A DNA stretch of 64,000 nucleotides from Chloroflexota bacterium (lineage in GTDB: Bacteria; Chloroflexota; Anaerolineae; Anaerolineales; Villigracilaceae), in assembly GCA_023459215.1 (NCBI GenBank), contig JAEWVF010000065.1, forward strand, positions 1-64,000. Reading direction: 5' to 3'. How positions within the stretch are numbered: position 1 is the first letter of the stretch; each line of letters begins with the position of its first letter. Shown here one piece after another: positions 25,235 to 32,918 of the stretch. The translations under genes and the position numbers were made by a program. The notes beneath the pieces are model-generated. The model searched no databases, was not told the DNA's origin, and saw only the letters and a list, made by a program, of their open reading frames with translations.

Positions 25235-26191
25235 ATGGATATTTTACTTTCCGGCTCAGTTGCTTACGATTACTTGATGACCTTCCCGGGTTATTTTCAC
25301 GAGCAGATCCTGCCCGAGCGACTCAAGAACATCAGCCTGTCCTTTCTCGTGGACAGCATGACTCGCCAGCGCGGCGGCACTGCCCCGAACATTGCCTATA
25401 CCCTGGCCTTGCTCGGTGAAAAGCCGCGCTTGATGGCGGCCGTTGGCGAGGATTTTGGCGATTACCGCGCCTGGCTCGAAGCGCAAGGCGTCGATACGGA
25501 GTGGGCCAAGGTTATCAACGGCAAATTCACCGCTTCCTTCTTTGCCACAACCGACAAGGTAAACGCCCAGATTGCCTCCTTCTACCCTGGCGCGATGACT
25601 CACGCGGCTGAAATCAGCCTGCGGGATGTCAAGAATCGCCCCGATTTGGTGGTGATTTCGCCGGACGACCCGACTGCGATGAAGAATCGCGCTGCCGAGT
25701 GCCGCGAATTGGGCATCCCTTACCTGTATGATCCCTCGCAGCAAATCCTGCGGCTGGAAGGTCATGAAATTGCCCGCGATATGGAAGGCGCGCGCTTCCT
25801 GTTTGTCAACGATTATGAGTTCGGCCTGATTTCCAAGAAGACCGGCCTTGACCTGAATGGTATGCTCAAGCACGTTGATAACATTGTCGTGACCAAGGGC
25901 GCTGAAGGTGCGGTGATCTACGCCGAGGGCCAGGAAGTGGTTGTGCCGGTTACACCCGAAGAGCGCATTGTCGACCCGACCGGCGTGGGCGATGCTTTCC
26001 GCGGCGGGTTCCTGGCGGCCTATGCCCGCGGCTGGGCCTGGGAATTGTGCGGACAGGTCGGTTCGCTGGCGGCGGTTTATGTTCTCGAGCAGAATGGCAC
26101 CCAGAATCACCACTACACCCGGGCGCAGTTTGTGAAACGCTTCCGCGAGCACTATGATGACGGCGGCAAATTGGACGCGCTGTTGTCCTGA
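25235..26191 (+). CDS. PfkB-family carbohydrate/nucleoside kinase (adenosine kinase-like)
   Basis: A 318-residue ribokinase-fold kinase. RQRGGTAPNIAYTLALLGE is the N-terminal GG signature near residue 48, and DPTGVGDAFRGGFLAAYARG the C-terminal signature with the catalytic Asp near residue 252. The lid region and size fit the adenosine-kinase-like branch. Placed between mtnA and ahcY, adenosine released from S-adenosylhomocysteine is the natural substrate, giving AMP; this is inference from context. It begins two bases after the mtnA stop codon. Confidence 0.82.
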   Translation: MDILLSGSVAYDYLMTFPGYFHEQILPERLKNISLSFLVDSMTRQRGGTAPNIAYTLALLGEKPRLMAAVGEDFGDYRAWLEAQGVDTEWAKVINGKFTASFFATTDKVNAQIASFYPGAMTHAAEISLRDVKNRPDLVVISPDDPTAMKNRAAECRELGIPYLYDPSQQILRLEGHEIARDMEGARFLFVNDYEFGLISKKTGLDLNGMLKHVDNIVVTKGAEGAVIYAEGQEVVVPVTPEERIVDPTGVGDAFRGGFLAAYARGWAWELCGQVGSLAAVYVLEQNGTQNHHYTRAQFVKRFREHYDDGGKLDALLS

Positions 26192-26229
26192 TTTTTGACG
26201 TTGCGCAAATTTGTGAATTTCCCGTTCGG

Positions 26230-26260
26230 TTGAACAATTTCGACCGCGGGCAACTATAAT
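26230..26260 (+). promoter_or_regulatory. Promoter in front of ahcY
   Basis: TTGAAC (26230-26235) and TATAAT (26255-26260) have a 19-base spacer. ahcY can therefore be transcribed on its own, with a 5' leader of about 40 bases. No SAH-riboswitch pattern is visible in it. Confidence 0.55.
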
Positions 26261-26310
26261 GGATTATCCGATTAATCTAATCATCAATTACCAACCAAAA
26301 TGGAGTTAGC

Positions 26311-27573
26311 ATGAGTAATCACGATATCAAAGATGCTTCCCTGGCCGAAGGCGGACGCCGCCGAATCGAGTGGGCCGAGCGCGAAATGCCCGTCCTGCGC
26401 CTGATCCGCGAGCGCTTCGAAAAGGAAAAACCGCTCAAGGGTGTGCGCATGTCGGCCTGTTTGCATGTCACCGCCGAAACTGCCAACCTGATGCGTACCC
26501 TGCAGGCTGGCGGCGCTGATGTGGTCCTGACTGCGTCCAATCCGCTGTCCACACAGGATGATGTGGCCGCGGCTCTGGTCAATATCTGGGAAATCCCGAC
26601 CTTTGCCATCAAAGGCGAGGATAATGTCACCTATTACAAGCACCTGAGCGCTGCGCTTGACCACAAGCCGCAGATGACCATGGATGACGGCGCGGACCTG
26701 GTTTCCGTCCTGCACAAGGATCGCCGCGATTTGCTCGAAAACATCATCGGCGGCACCGAAGAAACCACCACGGGCGTTATCCGCCTGCGCGCCATGGCTG
26801 CTGACAAGATGCTCAACTTCCCGGTGATCGCCGTCAACGATGCGATGACCAAGCATTTCTTCGATAACCGCTATGGCACCGGCCAGAGCACCATCGATGG
26901 CATCATCCGCGCGACCAATGTCCTGTTGGCTGGCAAAATCTTTGTGGTCGCCGGCTACGGTTGGTGCGGACGCGGTTTGGCTTCGCGCGCGCGCGGCATG
27001 GGCGCCCAGGTGGTTGTGACCGAGATCGATCCGCTCAAGGCGCTTGAAGCCGTCATGGACGGTTACCAGGTTATGCCGATGCTGGATGCCGCCAAGATTG
27101 GCGACATCTTCTGTACCGTGACCGGCGACTTGAACGTTATCGATGGCCACCACTTTGAAGCGATGAAAGATGGCGCGATTGTTTCGAACAGCGGCCATTT
27201 CAACGTCGAAATCAACATCCCGGCCCTGGCGGCGATGAGCAAGGGCGAGCCGAGTCTCGTCCGTCCGTTCGTCGACCAGTACGAAACCAAGGATGGCCGC
27301 AAGATTAACATCCTGGGCGAAGGCCGCCTGATCAACCTGGCCTCGGCGGAAGGTCACCCGGCCTCGGTCATGGATATGTCTTTTGCCAATCAGGCCCTTT
27401 CGGCTGAATATATGCTCAAGAATGCCGATAAACTGCAAAACACGGTCTACTCCGTCCCTGAAGATATCGACAAAGAGATTGCCCGCATCAAACTCGAAGC
27501 GATGGGCATTAAGATCGATACCCTGACCGAGGAACAGGTTAAATACCTCAACTCCTGGGAAGAAGGCACCTAG
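26311..27573 (+). CDS. ahcY: Adenosylhomocysteinase
   Basis: A 420-residue enzyme that splits S-adenosylhomocysteine into adenosine and homocysteine with bound NAD. Key blocks: CLHVTAETANLMRTLQAGGA, ASNPLSTQDDVAAAL, DDGADLVSVLH, EETTTGVIRLRAM, NDAMTKHFFDNRYGTGQSTIDG (start NDAMTKHFFDN), the Rossmann motif VVAGYGWCGRGLASRARGMGA, and NSGHFNVEI. The C-terminus ends in LTEEQVKYLNSWEEGT, not the KPDHYRY tail of many homologues. It is the shorter bacterial/archaeal form. The set mtnA-kinase-ahcY links methyl-transfer by-products back to methionine and AMP. Confidence 0.97.
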   Translation: MSNHDIKDASLAEGGRRRIEWAEREMPVLRLIRERFEKEKPLKGVRMSACLHVTAETANLMRTLQAGGADVVLTASNPLSTQDDVAAALVNIWEIPTFAIKGEDNVTYYKHLSAALDHKPQMTMDDGADLVSVLHKDRRDLLENIIGGTEETTTGVIRLRAMAADKMLNFPVIAVNDAMTKHFFDNRYGTGQSTIDGIIRATNVLLAGKIFVVAGYGWCGRGLASRARGMGAQVVVTEIDPLKALEAVMDGYQVMPMLDAAKIGDIFCTVTGDLNVIDGHHFEAMKDGAIVSNSGHFNVEINIPALAAMSKGEPSLVRPFVDQYETKDGRKINILGEGRLINLASAEGHPASVMDMSFANQALSAEYMLKNADKLQNTVYSVPEDIDKEIARIKLEAMGIKIDTLTEEQVKYLNSWEEGT

Positions 27574-27592
27574 GCCGCCCCGTTTGTAAATG

Positions 27593-27626
27593 AAAAATCC
27601 CCTGCAATTTCTGCAGGGGATTTTTT
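27593..27626. terminator. Bidirectional terminator between ahcY and the SH3 lipoprotein gene
   Basis: AAAAATCCCCTGCA (27593-27606) and TGCAGGGGATTTTT (27612-27625) form a perfect 14-bp stem with a 5-base loop. A-run and T-run on both sides suit the two converging genes. Confidence 0.93.
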
Positions 27627-27636
27627 GTTCAGGTTT

Positions 27637-28437
27637 TTAAGGGCAGGAAACCGTTTTTTCAACTTTGCCGGATGTCCCGGCACTGTTGAATGCTTCAACT
27701 GAATAGGTAAGGCTGGGCTTTGGGCTGCCAATGATCCAGATCGCAGCCAGGGTGGCATTGTCGTCGGCCCCGGTTGCGTTGGCGTCCAGGGTGGCGATCA
27801 GGGTTCCCTCACGATAGACCCGATAACCGGATTCGTTGGTGGCTTCATCCGACCAACTCAGTTCAATGTCGACCAGGTTGATGTAAACCGGCATGGTTTG
27901 CAGGGTGCAGGCAATGTCGACATCGAAATTCTTTGGCGCGAGCGGCGGATATGGGGTTGGCGTTGGCGGGGAGGTGTATTCCGGCAGGTTACTGGTATTG
28001 CCGGTCACGGTGGCATAATTGCCCCACAGCCAGCAATTCCCGGAACTGCCCGGCGTTTTGATGATCCAGTAGGCCCCGTTTTGATAACGGCCTACCACTT
28101 CGGCGGTTTGACCGACGTTGAGCGCGCCGATCAGGTCAAACTGGATGTTAGGCCCGGTGCGGCAGTTGGTGTTTACGCTGACGGATGCCATCGGCACTTC
28201 CGGGGTGGGGGTCAGCGTGATGGTGGCTGTGAATTCAGGCGTTGGTGTTTCGCTGGGCGGCGGAAGCGTCGCCGTCGGGGCCTGGATGGTCAAAGCCTGG
28301 GCGGTGATGGTGGCGGCCAGGTCTGGCTGGTTTTCCTCTGGCGTTGCCGTGGCTGGTGAGTTTGCCTGGCTTGGCAGGCTGCATGCAAACGCGGCCAGGG
28401 CCAGTACGATGATGCTTAAAACAATTTTTTTGCTCAT
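27637..28437 (-). CDS. Lipoprotein with SH3-like domain
   Basis: A 266-residue exported protein. Residues 1-20 are a lipoprotein signal ending in LAAFAC. A Thr/Pro-rich linker (TPTPEVP, TPEENQP) leads to a bacterial SH3-type domain of about residues 78-130: VSVNTNCRTGPNIQFDLIG, QTAEVVGRYQNGAYWIIK, GNCWLWGNYATVTGN. The last 100 residues resemble a fibronectin-III-like module (LSWSDEATNESGYRVYREG). SH3b domains of this kind bind cell-wall peptides or proteins. The start at 28437 follows AAAGGAG. The function is unknown; a cell-surface binding role is inferred. Confidence 0.75.
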   Translation of the reverse strand: MSKKIVLSIIVLALAAFACSLPSQANSPATATPEENQPDLAATITAQALTIQAPTATLPPPSETPTPEFTATITLTPTPEVPMASVSVNTNCRTGPNIQFDLIGALNVGQTAEVVGRYQNGAYWIIKTPGSSGNCWLWGNYATVTGNTSNLPEYTSPPTPTPYPPLAPKNFDVDIACTLQTMPVYINLVDIELSWSDEATNESGYRVYREGTLIATLDANATGADDNATLAAIWIIGSPKPSLTYSVEAFNSAGTSGKVEKTVSCP

Positions 28438-28557
28438 TCTCTTCTCCTTTGGGCTGGACATTATTCTACACTTTCCGTTATGGAAAGCGATGAAAAAACT
28501 TTTCCCCCAAAAGTCATCTTCAGATATGGAAATGGACTGGCCTTTCCTGAAAGAACC

Positions 28558-30300
28558 TTATTTAGGAAGTTTGAGCGGCAGGATAACGCGAAAAGTGCTG
28601 CCTTTGCCCAATTCGCTGCTCAATTCGATTTTTCCTTGCATCAAACGGGTTAATTCTTTGACAATGGAAAGCCCCAGCCCGGAGCCGTACTGCTTGCGGG
28701 CTGCCGGATGGTTTGATTGCTGGAATGCCTCGAAAATCAGTGCCTGGTCTTCGGGAGAAATACCAATCCCGTCATCGCTGACTTCGATCATCCAGTGTTT
28801 CTCATCGAATAATTTGAAGTTCAGGCACACCTGTCCGCTGCTGGTGAACTTAACCGCGTTATTGAGCAGGTTGACCACAATCTGGCGCAGCCAGTAAACA
28901 TCGCCCAGGATTTGTTCGGGCAGGTTGGGATCGATTTCCTGAACAAACTCAAGGTTCTTCTTGGCGGCGTGAAAGTGGAGTGTGGCGTGAATGGAGTCGG
29001 TGATTTCGCCTGGAGAAAATGGACGGTCGCGCAGCATGATTTTGCCGGTTTCGAGCTGGGCCTGCCCGATCAGGTTGTTGGCGAATGCCAGCAGTTGGTT
29101 GGCGCTGTCCAGGATTTCCGCCGTGGCGTTTTTCTGCTCGGCGTTTTGCGGGCCGAACATATCGCCTTTAAGCATTTCAGCGTAGCCGATGATTGCGCCC
29201 AGCGGGGAGCGAAAATCATGGCTGACGTTTGCCAGGAGTTGGGTTTTCATGCGATTGGCCTCGCGCATCTCCTCGTTGGCGCGTTTGAGCGCTGAAATGT
29301 CCGTTAAGACCAGGAGCAGTCCGTTTTGTTTTTGATTCCCGTCTTGAATGGGGGTTACGGAGATTTCGAAGGAGTTTCCACTGGCAAGGCTCAGTTCTTG
29401 GGGTGCTTTTTCTTTTATGCCTCGTTTTTTCCACTCATCCCATTCGGGTAGCAGGCTTTGCACCGCTGCGCCGATGATGCCTGGGCCGGCTTGCAGAATT
29501 TGTTGCCCGGCCGGGTTGATGTCGATGATGCGTTCCTGCTGGTCAAGTACCATAATGCCGGCGCTCATCGCGTTAAACAGTGTTGTGTGCGCAATCGGGC
29601 GGATATCGACCAGTCGGTAACGGCTAAAGGCGAACGATAGCGCCAGGTTGGTCAGGGTCAAGGCGACCGGGGTCAGGTCGAGCGACTGGGCCGGGTTGAT
29701 GCGGGCGATATACAGAAAGTTGGCTACCCAGGGAACCAGCATCCCGGCCAGCATGATTCGCGCTTGGTTGCGATATAACTGACTGGCCTGCAGCGCTACC
29801 TGCAAGAAGTAGACAGTGCTCAACAGGATCAGGATGTACAGGTAGAGACTGACCAGGTAAAACCCGATGCCGTGATCCAGAGTGAGCGGGCCAAAGGGTT
29901 GATTGTTGGTCAGCGCAATTTCCCGCCAGATTTGTCCGTGTTTTTCGTTGCTAAAAGCCAGGATGATGGTGATTATCCCCGGGATATAAAAGAGGAATTC
30001 GCGTGTGCGAGTTAGGAAGCTGCCGCGACCGGTGTAATGCAGGGCAAAGGTGAAAAGGCCAACCGGAGCAAAGGGGATGGCCATGAACTGAACTTTGGCC
30101 CAGAATATCTTCGCATCCATCGGCAGGGCGCTGATTTCCATGATGTAGGCCAGCGACCAGAACGCAACGAAGAAAATGGCGGACATCAGCCCCCTTGTCC
30201 CCGCTGTGTGACGCATCGGCCACAGTCGTGACAGCATGGCGGCTGAAACGATTGCGCTAAAAACCAGGATGCCGATGTAAATCTGGTAGAACTGTTCCAT
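28558..30300 (-). CDS. Membrane histidine kinase with 7TM N-terminal region and PAS domain
   Basis: A 580-residue sensor kinase. Residues of about 5-225 have seven hydrophobic helices of the HisKA_7TM type. Residues of about 230-340 form a PAS domain (NAMSAGIMVLDQQERIIDINPAGQQIL). The kinase core has the H-box ANVSHDFRSPLGAIIGYAEML, the N-box QIVVNLLNNAVKFTSSGQV, G1 SDDGIGISPED and G2 GSGLGLSIVKELT. It should phosphorylate a response regulator in answer to a membrane or intracellular signal; no regulator gene is adjacent, so its partner is elsewhere. AGGA lies before the start at 30300. Confidence 0.92.
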   Translation of the reverse strand: MEQFYQIYIGILVFSAIVSAAMLSRLWPMRHTAGTRGLMSAIFFVAFWSLAYIMEISALPMDAKIFWAKVQFMAIPFAPVGLFTFALHYTGRGSFLTRTREFLFYIPGIITIILAFSNEKHGQIWREIALTNNQPFGPLTLDHGIGFYLVSLYLYILILLSTVYFLQVALQASQLYRNQARIMLAGMLVPWVANFLYIARINPAQSLDLTPVALTLTNLALSFAFSRYRLVDIRPIAHTTLFNAMSAGIMVLDQQERIIDINPAGQQILQAGPGIIGAAVQSLLPEWDEWKKRGIKEKAPQELSLASGNSFEISVTPIQDGNQKQNGLLLVLTDISALKRANEEMREANRMKTQLLANVSHDFRSPLGAIIGYAEMLKGDMFGPQNAEQKNATAEILDSANQLLAFANNLIGQAQLETGKIMLRDRPFSPGEITDSIHATLHFHAAKKNLEFVQEIDPNLPEQILGDVYWLRQIVVNLLNNAVKFTSSGQVCLNFKLFDEKHWMIEVSDDGIGISPEDQALIFEAFQQSNHPAARKQYGSGLGLSIVKELTRLMQGKIELSSELGKGSTFRVILPLKLPK

Positions 30301-30461
30301 GTGTTTTCCTGCAATCCGTTTGCTTTTTTGATTATACAACAAGGCAGAAACGGTTTTTTATATGAGCTTGATACCTGATTGTTAGCGAACGGATAGGCTC
30401 GAAGGCTGTCGTCAGGGTATCATCTTTGTATTAATGTTTCCATTACGAAAGGATGATAAGC

Positions 30462-31106
30462 ATGTTTAGTAAACTACGCGAACCTGTTAGCGGATTAACG
30501 CATCTGGGTGGGGCGGTGGCGGCCCTGGTTGGTCAGATTGTGTTGCTTGTATTGGGCGGGCCGGGAGTCGAAAAGGTGATTTCGGTGCTGGTGTATGGAA
30601 TCAGCCTGGTGGGGTTGTTCTCGGCCAGCGCGGTTTACCATTTGGTTAATGCCGGTCCGAAAGTCACCGCAGCCTTGCGCAAACTTGACCACTCGGCGAT
30701 TTATCTGCTCATCGCCGGAACCTATACGCCCTTCTGTATGCTGGCCTTTGATGGTTTCTTCCGCTGGGGATTGCTAGCGATTGTCTGGACATTTGCTGCG
30801 GTCGGGATTGCGGTTAAATTGTTCTACATGGGCGCGCCGCGCTGGCTGTCTGCTGTAATTTATGTGTTGATGGGCTGGTTGTGTCTGATGGCCGCTGGCG
30901 AAATGACCTCGGCGCTGACGCCGTTCAGCCTGGGGTGGATGATTGTTGGTGGAATCGTCTACACGCTAGGCGCGGTTGTTTATGCCACCAAAATCTTTAA
31001 TTTTGTCCCTGGCAAGTTCGGCTTTCACGAGGTCTGGCATCTCTTTGTTCTGCTTGGAGCAGGGGCGCATTTTCTGGCAGTTCTTGGCGTGGTAGTCCCA
31101 ATCTAA
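30462..31106 (+). CDS. Hemolysin III family protein (PAQR)
   Basis: A 214-residue membrane protein with seven helices. EPVSGLTHLGGAVAAL, LFSASAVYHLV, RKLDHSAIYLLIAGTYTPF and FGFHEVWHLFVLLGAGAHFLAV are the conserved blocks of the HlyIII/PAQR family, with three His that bind zinc in known members. Bacterial members are thought to be ceramidase-like hydrolases or membrane homeostasis factors. The ATG at 30462 is preferred to 30453 because AAAGGA lies eight bases before it. It diverges from the 7TM kinase gene. Confidence 0.93.
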   Translation: MFSKLREPVSGLTHLGGAVAALVGQIVLLVLGGPGVEKVISVLVYGISLVGLFSASAVYHLVNAGPKVTAALRKLDHSAIYLLIAGTYTPFCMLAFDGFFRWGLLAIVWTFAAVGIAVKLFYMGAPRWLSAVIYVLMGWLCLMAAGEMTSALTPFSLGWMIVGGIVYTLGAVVYATKIFNFVPGKFGFHEVWHLFVLLGAGAHFLAVLGVVVPI

Positions 31107-31126
31107 AATCATCAAACCCAGCAGAA

Positions 31127-31181
31127 AGCCCTGAGCGGAGGCCGAGCATAGGTTGCGAGGCCGCAGTCGAAGGGCTTTTTT
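31127..31181 (+). terminator. Terminator-like hairpin made from a 'CCTGAGCGGAG' repeat
   Basis: AGCCCT near 31127 pairs with AGGGCT before a run of six T at about 31175-31180. The hairpin body contains CCTGAGCGGAG and GCAGTCGAAGG, the two ends of a dispersed repeat also found near 53224 and 54412. It probably ends transcription from the hemolysin III gene. Confidence 0.6.
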
Positions 31182-31215
31182 GTTGTCAATTGCCTGACTG
31201 TTTTTGCCAAAAATC

Positions 31216-31280
31216 ATCCTTCGATTGCGCTCCGCTCCTGATAGGCGTCCTTCGACTGCGCTGCGCTCCGCTCAGGACTT
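31216..31280. repeat. Dispersed repeat, second copy before glnA
   Basis: ATCCTTCGATTGCGCTCCGCTC and, after a short gap, TCCTTCGACTGCGC...CCGCTCAGGAC form a near-duplicate in opposite orientation to the copy at 31127. The stretch 31107-31402 otherwise holds only the glnA promoter region and no gene. Confidence 0.65.
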
Positions 31281-31301
31281 GGGTTTTGGTAAAGGAAATA
31301 C

Positions 31302-31345
31302 TACCCGTTTGGGTAATGGGCGGGTCATATCCCTGAAACTATAAT
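31302..31345 (+). promoter_or_regulatory. glnA promoter region with small palindrome
   Basis: TATAAT at 31340-31345 is the likely -10 box. TACCCGTTTGGGTA at 31302-31315 is a short inverted repeat at about -50 to -37 relative to the expected start point, a place where a nitrogen regulator could bind. This is a prediction from position only. Confidence 0.4.
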
Positions 31346-31402
31346 CCCGACCGTTCAAGCAATTTTGACCTATTTTTCCAACTCAAAGAAGGAGATGCAC
31401 CC

Positions 31403-32815
31403 ATGGCTAAAACTGTAAAAGATGTCCTCGAAATGGGCAAAAGCGTAAAAATGGTGGACATTCGTTTTATCGACCTTCCCGGAACCTGGCAGCACTTCAC
31501 CATTCCGGTGCGCCGCATGGACGAAGAACTGTTCAGCGAAGGCCTGCCCTTTGACGGTTCCTCCATCCGCGGGTTTCAGGAAATCCACGAATCAGACATG
31601 CTCCTGATGCCCGACCCCGAAACTGCTTTCATCGACCCGGTCGCCGACATCCCGACCCTCGTTTTGACCTGCAACGTTCACGATCCGATCACGCTCCAAC
31701 CCTACAGCCGCGATCCGCGCTACGTTGCCAAAAAGGCTGAAGCCTACCTCAAACAGACCGGGATTGCCGATACCGCTTTCTTTGGTCCCGAGGCTGAATT
31801 CTTCATCTTCGACAATATCCGCTACTCGAGCAACACAAACGAAGCTTACTATCACATCGACAGCGACGAGGGCTGGTGGAACAGCGGCCGCGGCGACCGC
31901 CAGAACTTTGGCGGCCAGATTTCGCCCAAGCGTGGTTACTTCCCCGTCCCGCCGACCGATACCCTGACCACCGTCAGGGGCGAGATCGTCATGGCGCTTG
32001 AAGAAGCCGGCGTTGAAATGGAAGTTCACCACCATGAAGTTGCCACCGCCGGGCAGGTCGAGTTGGGTATGCGTTTCAATACCCTGACCCGCATGGCTGA
32101 CCATTTGCTGGTTTACAAATATATTGCCAAGAATGTGGCTCGTCGAAATGGCAAGACCGTCACTTTCATGCCCAAGCCGCTCTTTGGCGACAACGGCTCC
32201 GGGATGCATGTTCACTCTTCCCTCTGGAAGGGCGATACCAACGTTTTCTTTGATGCCAGCGGTTATGCCGGGCTTTCGGAAACGGCCAAATATTACATCG
32301 GCGGCCTGCTCAAGCACGCTCCGGCCCTGCTCGCGCTGACTTCCCCGACCACCAACTCGTTCCGCCGTTTGGTGCCGGGCTACGAAGCACCCGTCAACCT
32401 GGCCTACTCGCAGCGCAACCGCTCGGCCATCTGCCGTATTCCGGTGACCAAGAGCAGCAAGGCCAAGCGCGTTGAATTCCGCGCCCCGGATGCTTCCTCG
32501 AATCCCTACCTGTGCTTTGCCGCAATCATGATGGCTGGCCTGGATGGCATCCAGAACCGCATCGATCCCGGCGAACCGTCGGACAAGGACCTGTACGAAC
32601 TGCCCGCCGAAGAAGCCAAGCTCATCAAGCAGGTTCCTGCCTCGCTTGAAGCCGTCTTGAATGCGCTGGAAGCCGATCACGAGTTCCTGCTCAAGGGCGA
32701 TGTCTTTACCAGCGACCTGCTCGAAGCGTACATCGCTTACAAGCGCCAGGTGGAAGTCGATCCGGTGCGCCTGCGCCCGACTCCTTACGAATTCACCTTG
32801 TACTACGACGTATAA
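31403..32815 (+). CDS. glnA: Glutamine synthetase, type I
   Basis: A 470-residue dodecameric enzyme making glutamine from glutamate, ammonia and ATP. The beta-grasp domain has GLPFDGSSIRGF; the catalytic domain has FFGPEAEFFIFD, EVEVHHHEVATAGQ-like MEVHHHEVATAGQVE, FMPKPLFGDNGSGMHVH, the SYRRLVPGYEAP-like FRRLVPGYEAPVNLAYS, and EFRAPDASSNPYL. KDLYELPAEE near residue 393 matches the loop holding the adenylylated Tyr of the GSI-beta form, so control by adenylylation is possible. AAGAAGGAG precedes the ATG. It stands alone between a palindrome-bearing promoter and a hairpin. Confidence 0.97.
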   Translation: MAKTVKDVLEMGKSVKMVDIRFIDLPGTWQHFTIPVRRMDEELFSEGLPFDGSSIRGFQEIHESDMLLMPDPETAFIDPVADIPTLVLTCNVHDPITLQPYSRDPRYVAKKAEAYLKQTGIADTAFFGPEAEFFIFDNIRYSSNTNEAYYHIDSDEGWWNSGRGDRQNFGGQISPKRGYFPVPPTDTLTTVRGEIVMALEEAGVEMEVHHHEVATAGQVELGMRFNTLTRMADHLLVYKYIAKNVARRNGKTVTFMPKPLFGDNGSGMHVHSSLWKGDTNVFFDASGYAGLSETAKYYIGGLLKHAPALLALTSPTTNSFRRLVPGYEAPVNLAYSQRNRSAICRIPVTKSSKAKRVEFRAPDASSNPYLCFAAIMMAGLDGIQNRIDPGEPSDKDLYELPAEEAKLIKQVPASLEAVLNALEADHEFLLKGDVFTSDLLEAYIAYKRQVEVDPVRLRPTPYEFTLYYDV

Positions 32816-32860
32816 AAAACCTGACTCTCGCCAACTTTGGAGTGAGACTGAGTGGAGGCG

Positions 32861-32887
32861 AAAGGCCGAGGCGACCCCTCGGCCTTT
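32861..32887 (+). terminator. Hairpin after glnA
   Basis: AAAGGCCGAGG (32861-32871) and CCTCGGCCTTT (32877-32887) form a perfect 11-bp stem with a 5-base loop. The T tract is short, so termination may be partial. Confidence 0.6.
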
Positions 32888-32905
32888 CTGGTAAGTGTTC
32901 GATGA

Positions 32906-32911
32906 TAGAAT
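32906..32911 (+). promoter_or_regulatory. -10 box close to the GAF-kinase start codon
   Basis: TAGAAT ends seven bases before the ATG at 32919 and there is no Shine-Dalgarno sequence. It fits the leaderless pattern seen at several genes of this window. Confidence 0.45.
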
Positions 32912-32918
32912 CCCCTGC

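Noticed and set aside
26192..26310. SAH riboswitch before ahcY
   Set aside because: A promoter lies close to the gene, leaving only about 40 bases of leader, and the typical pseudoknot sequence is absent.
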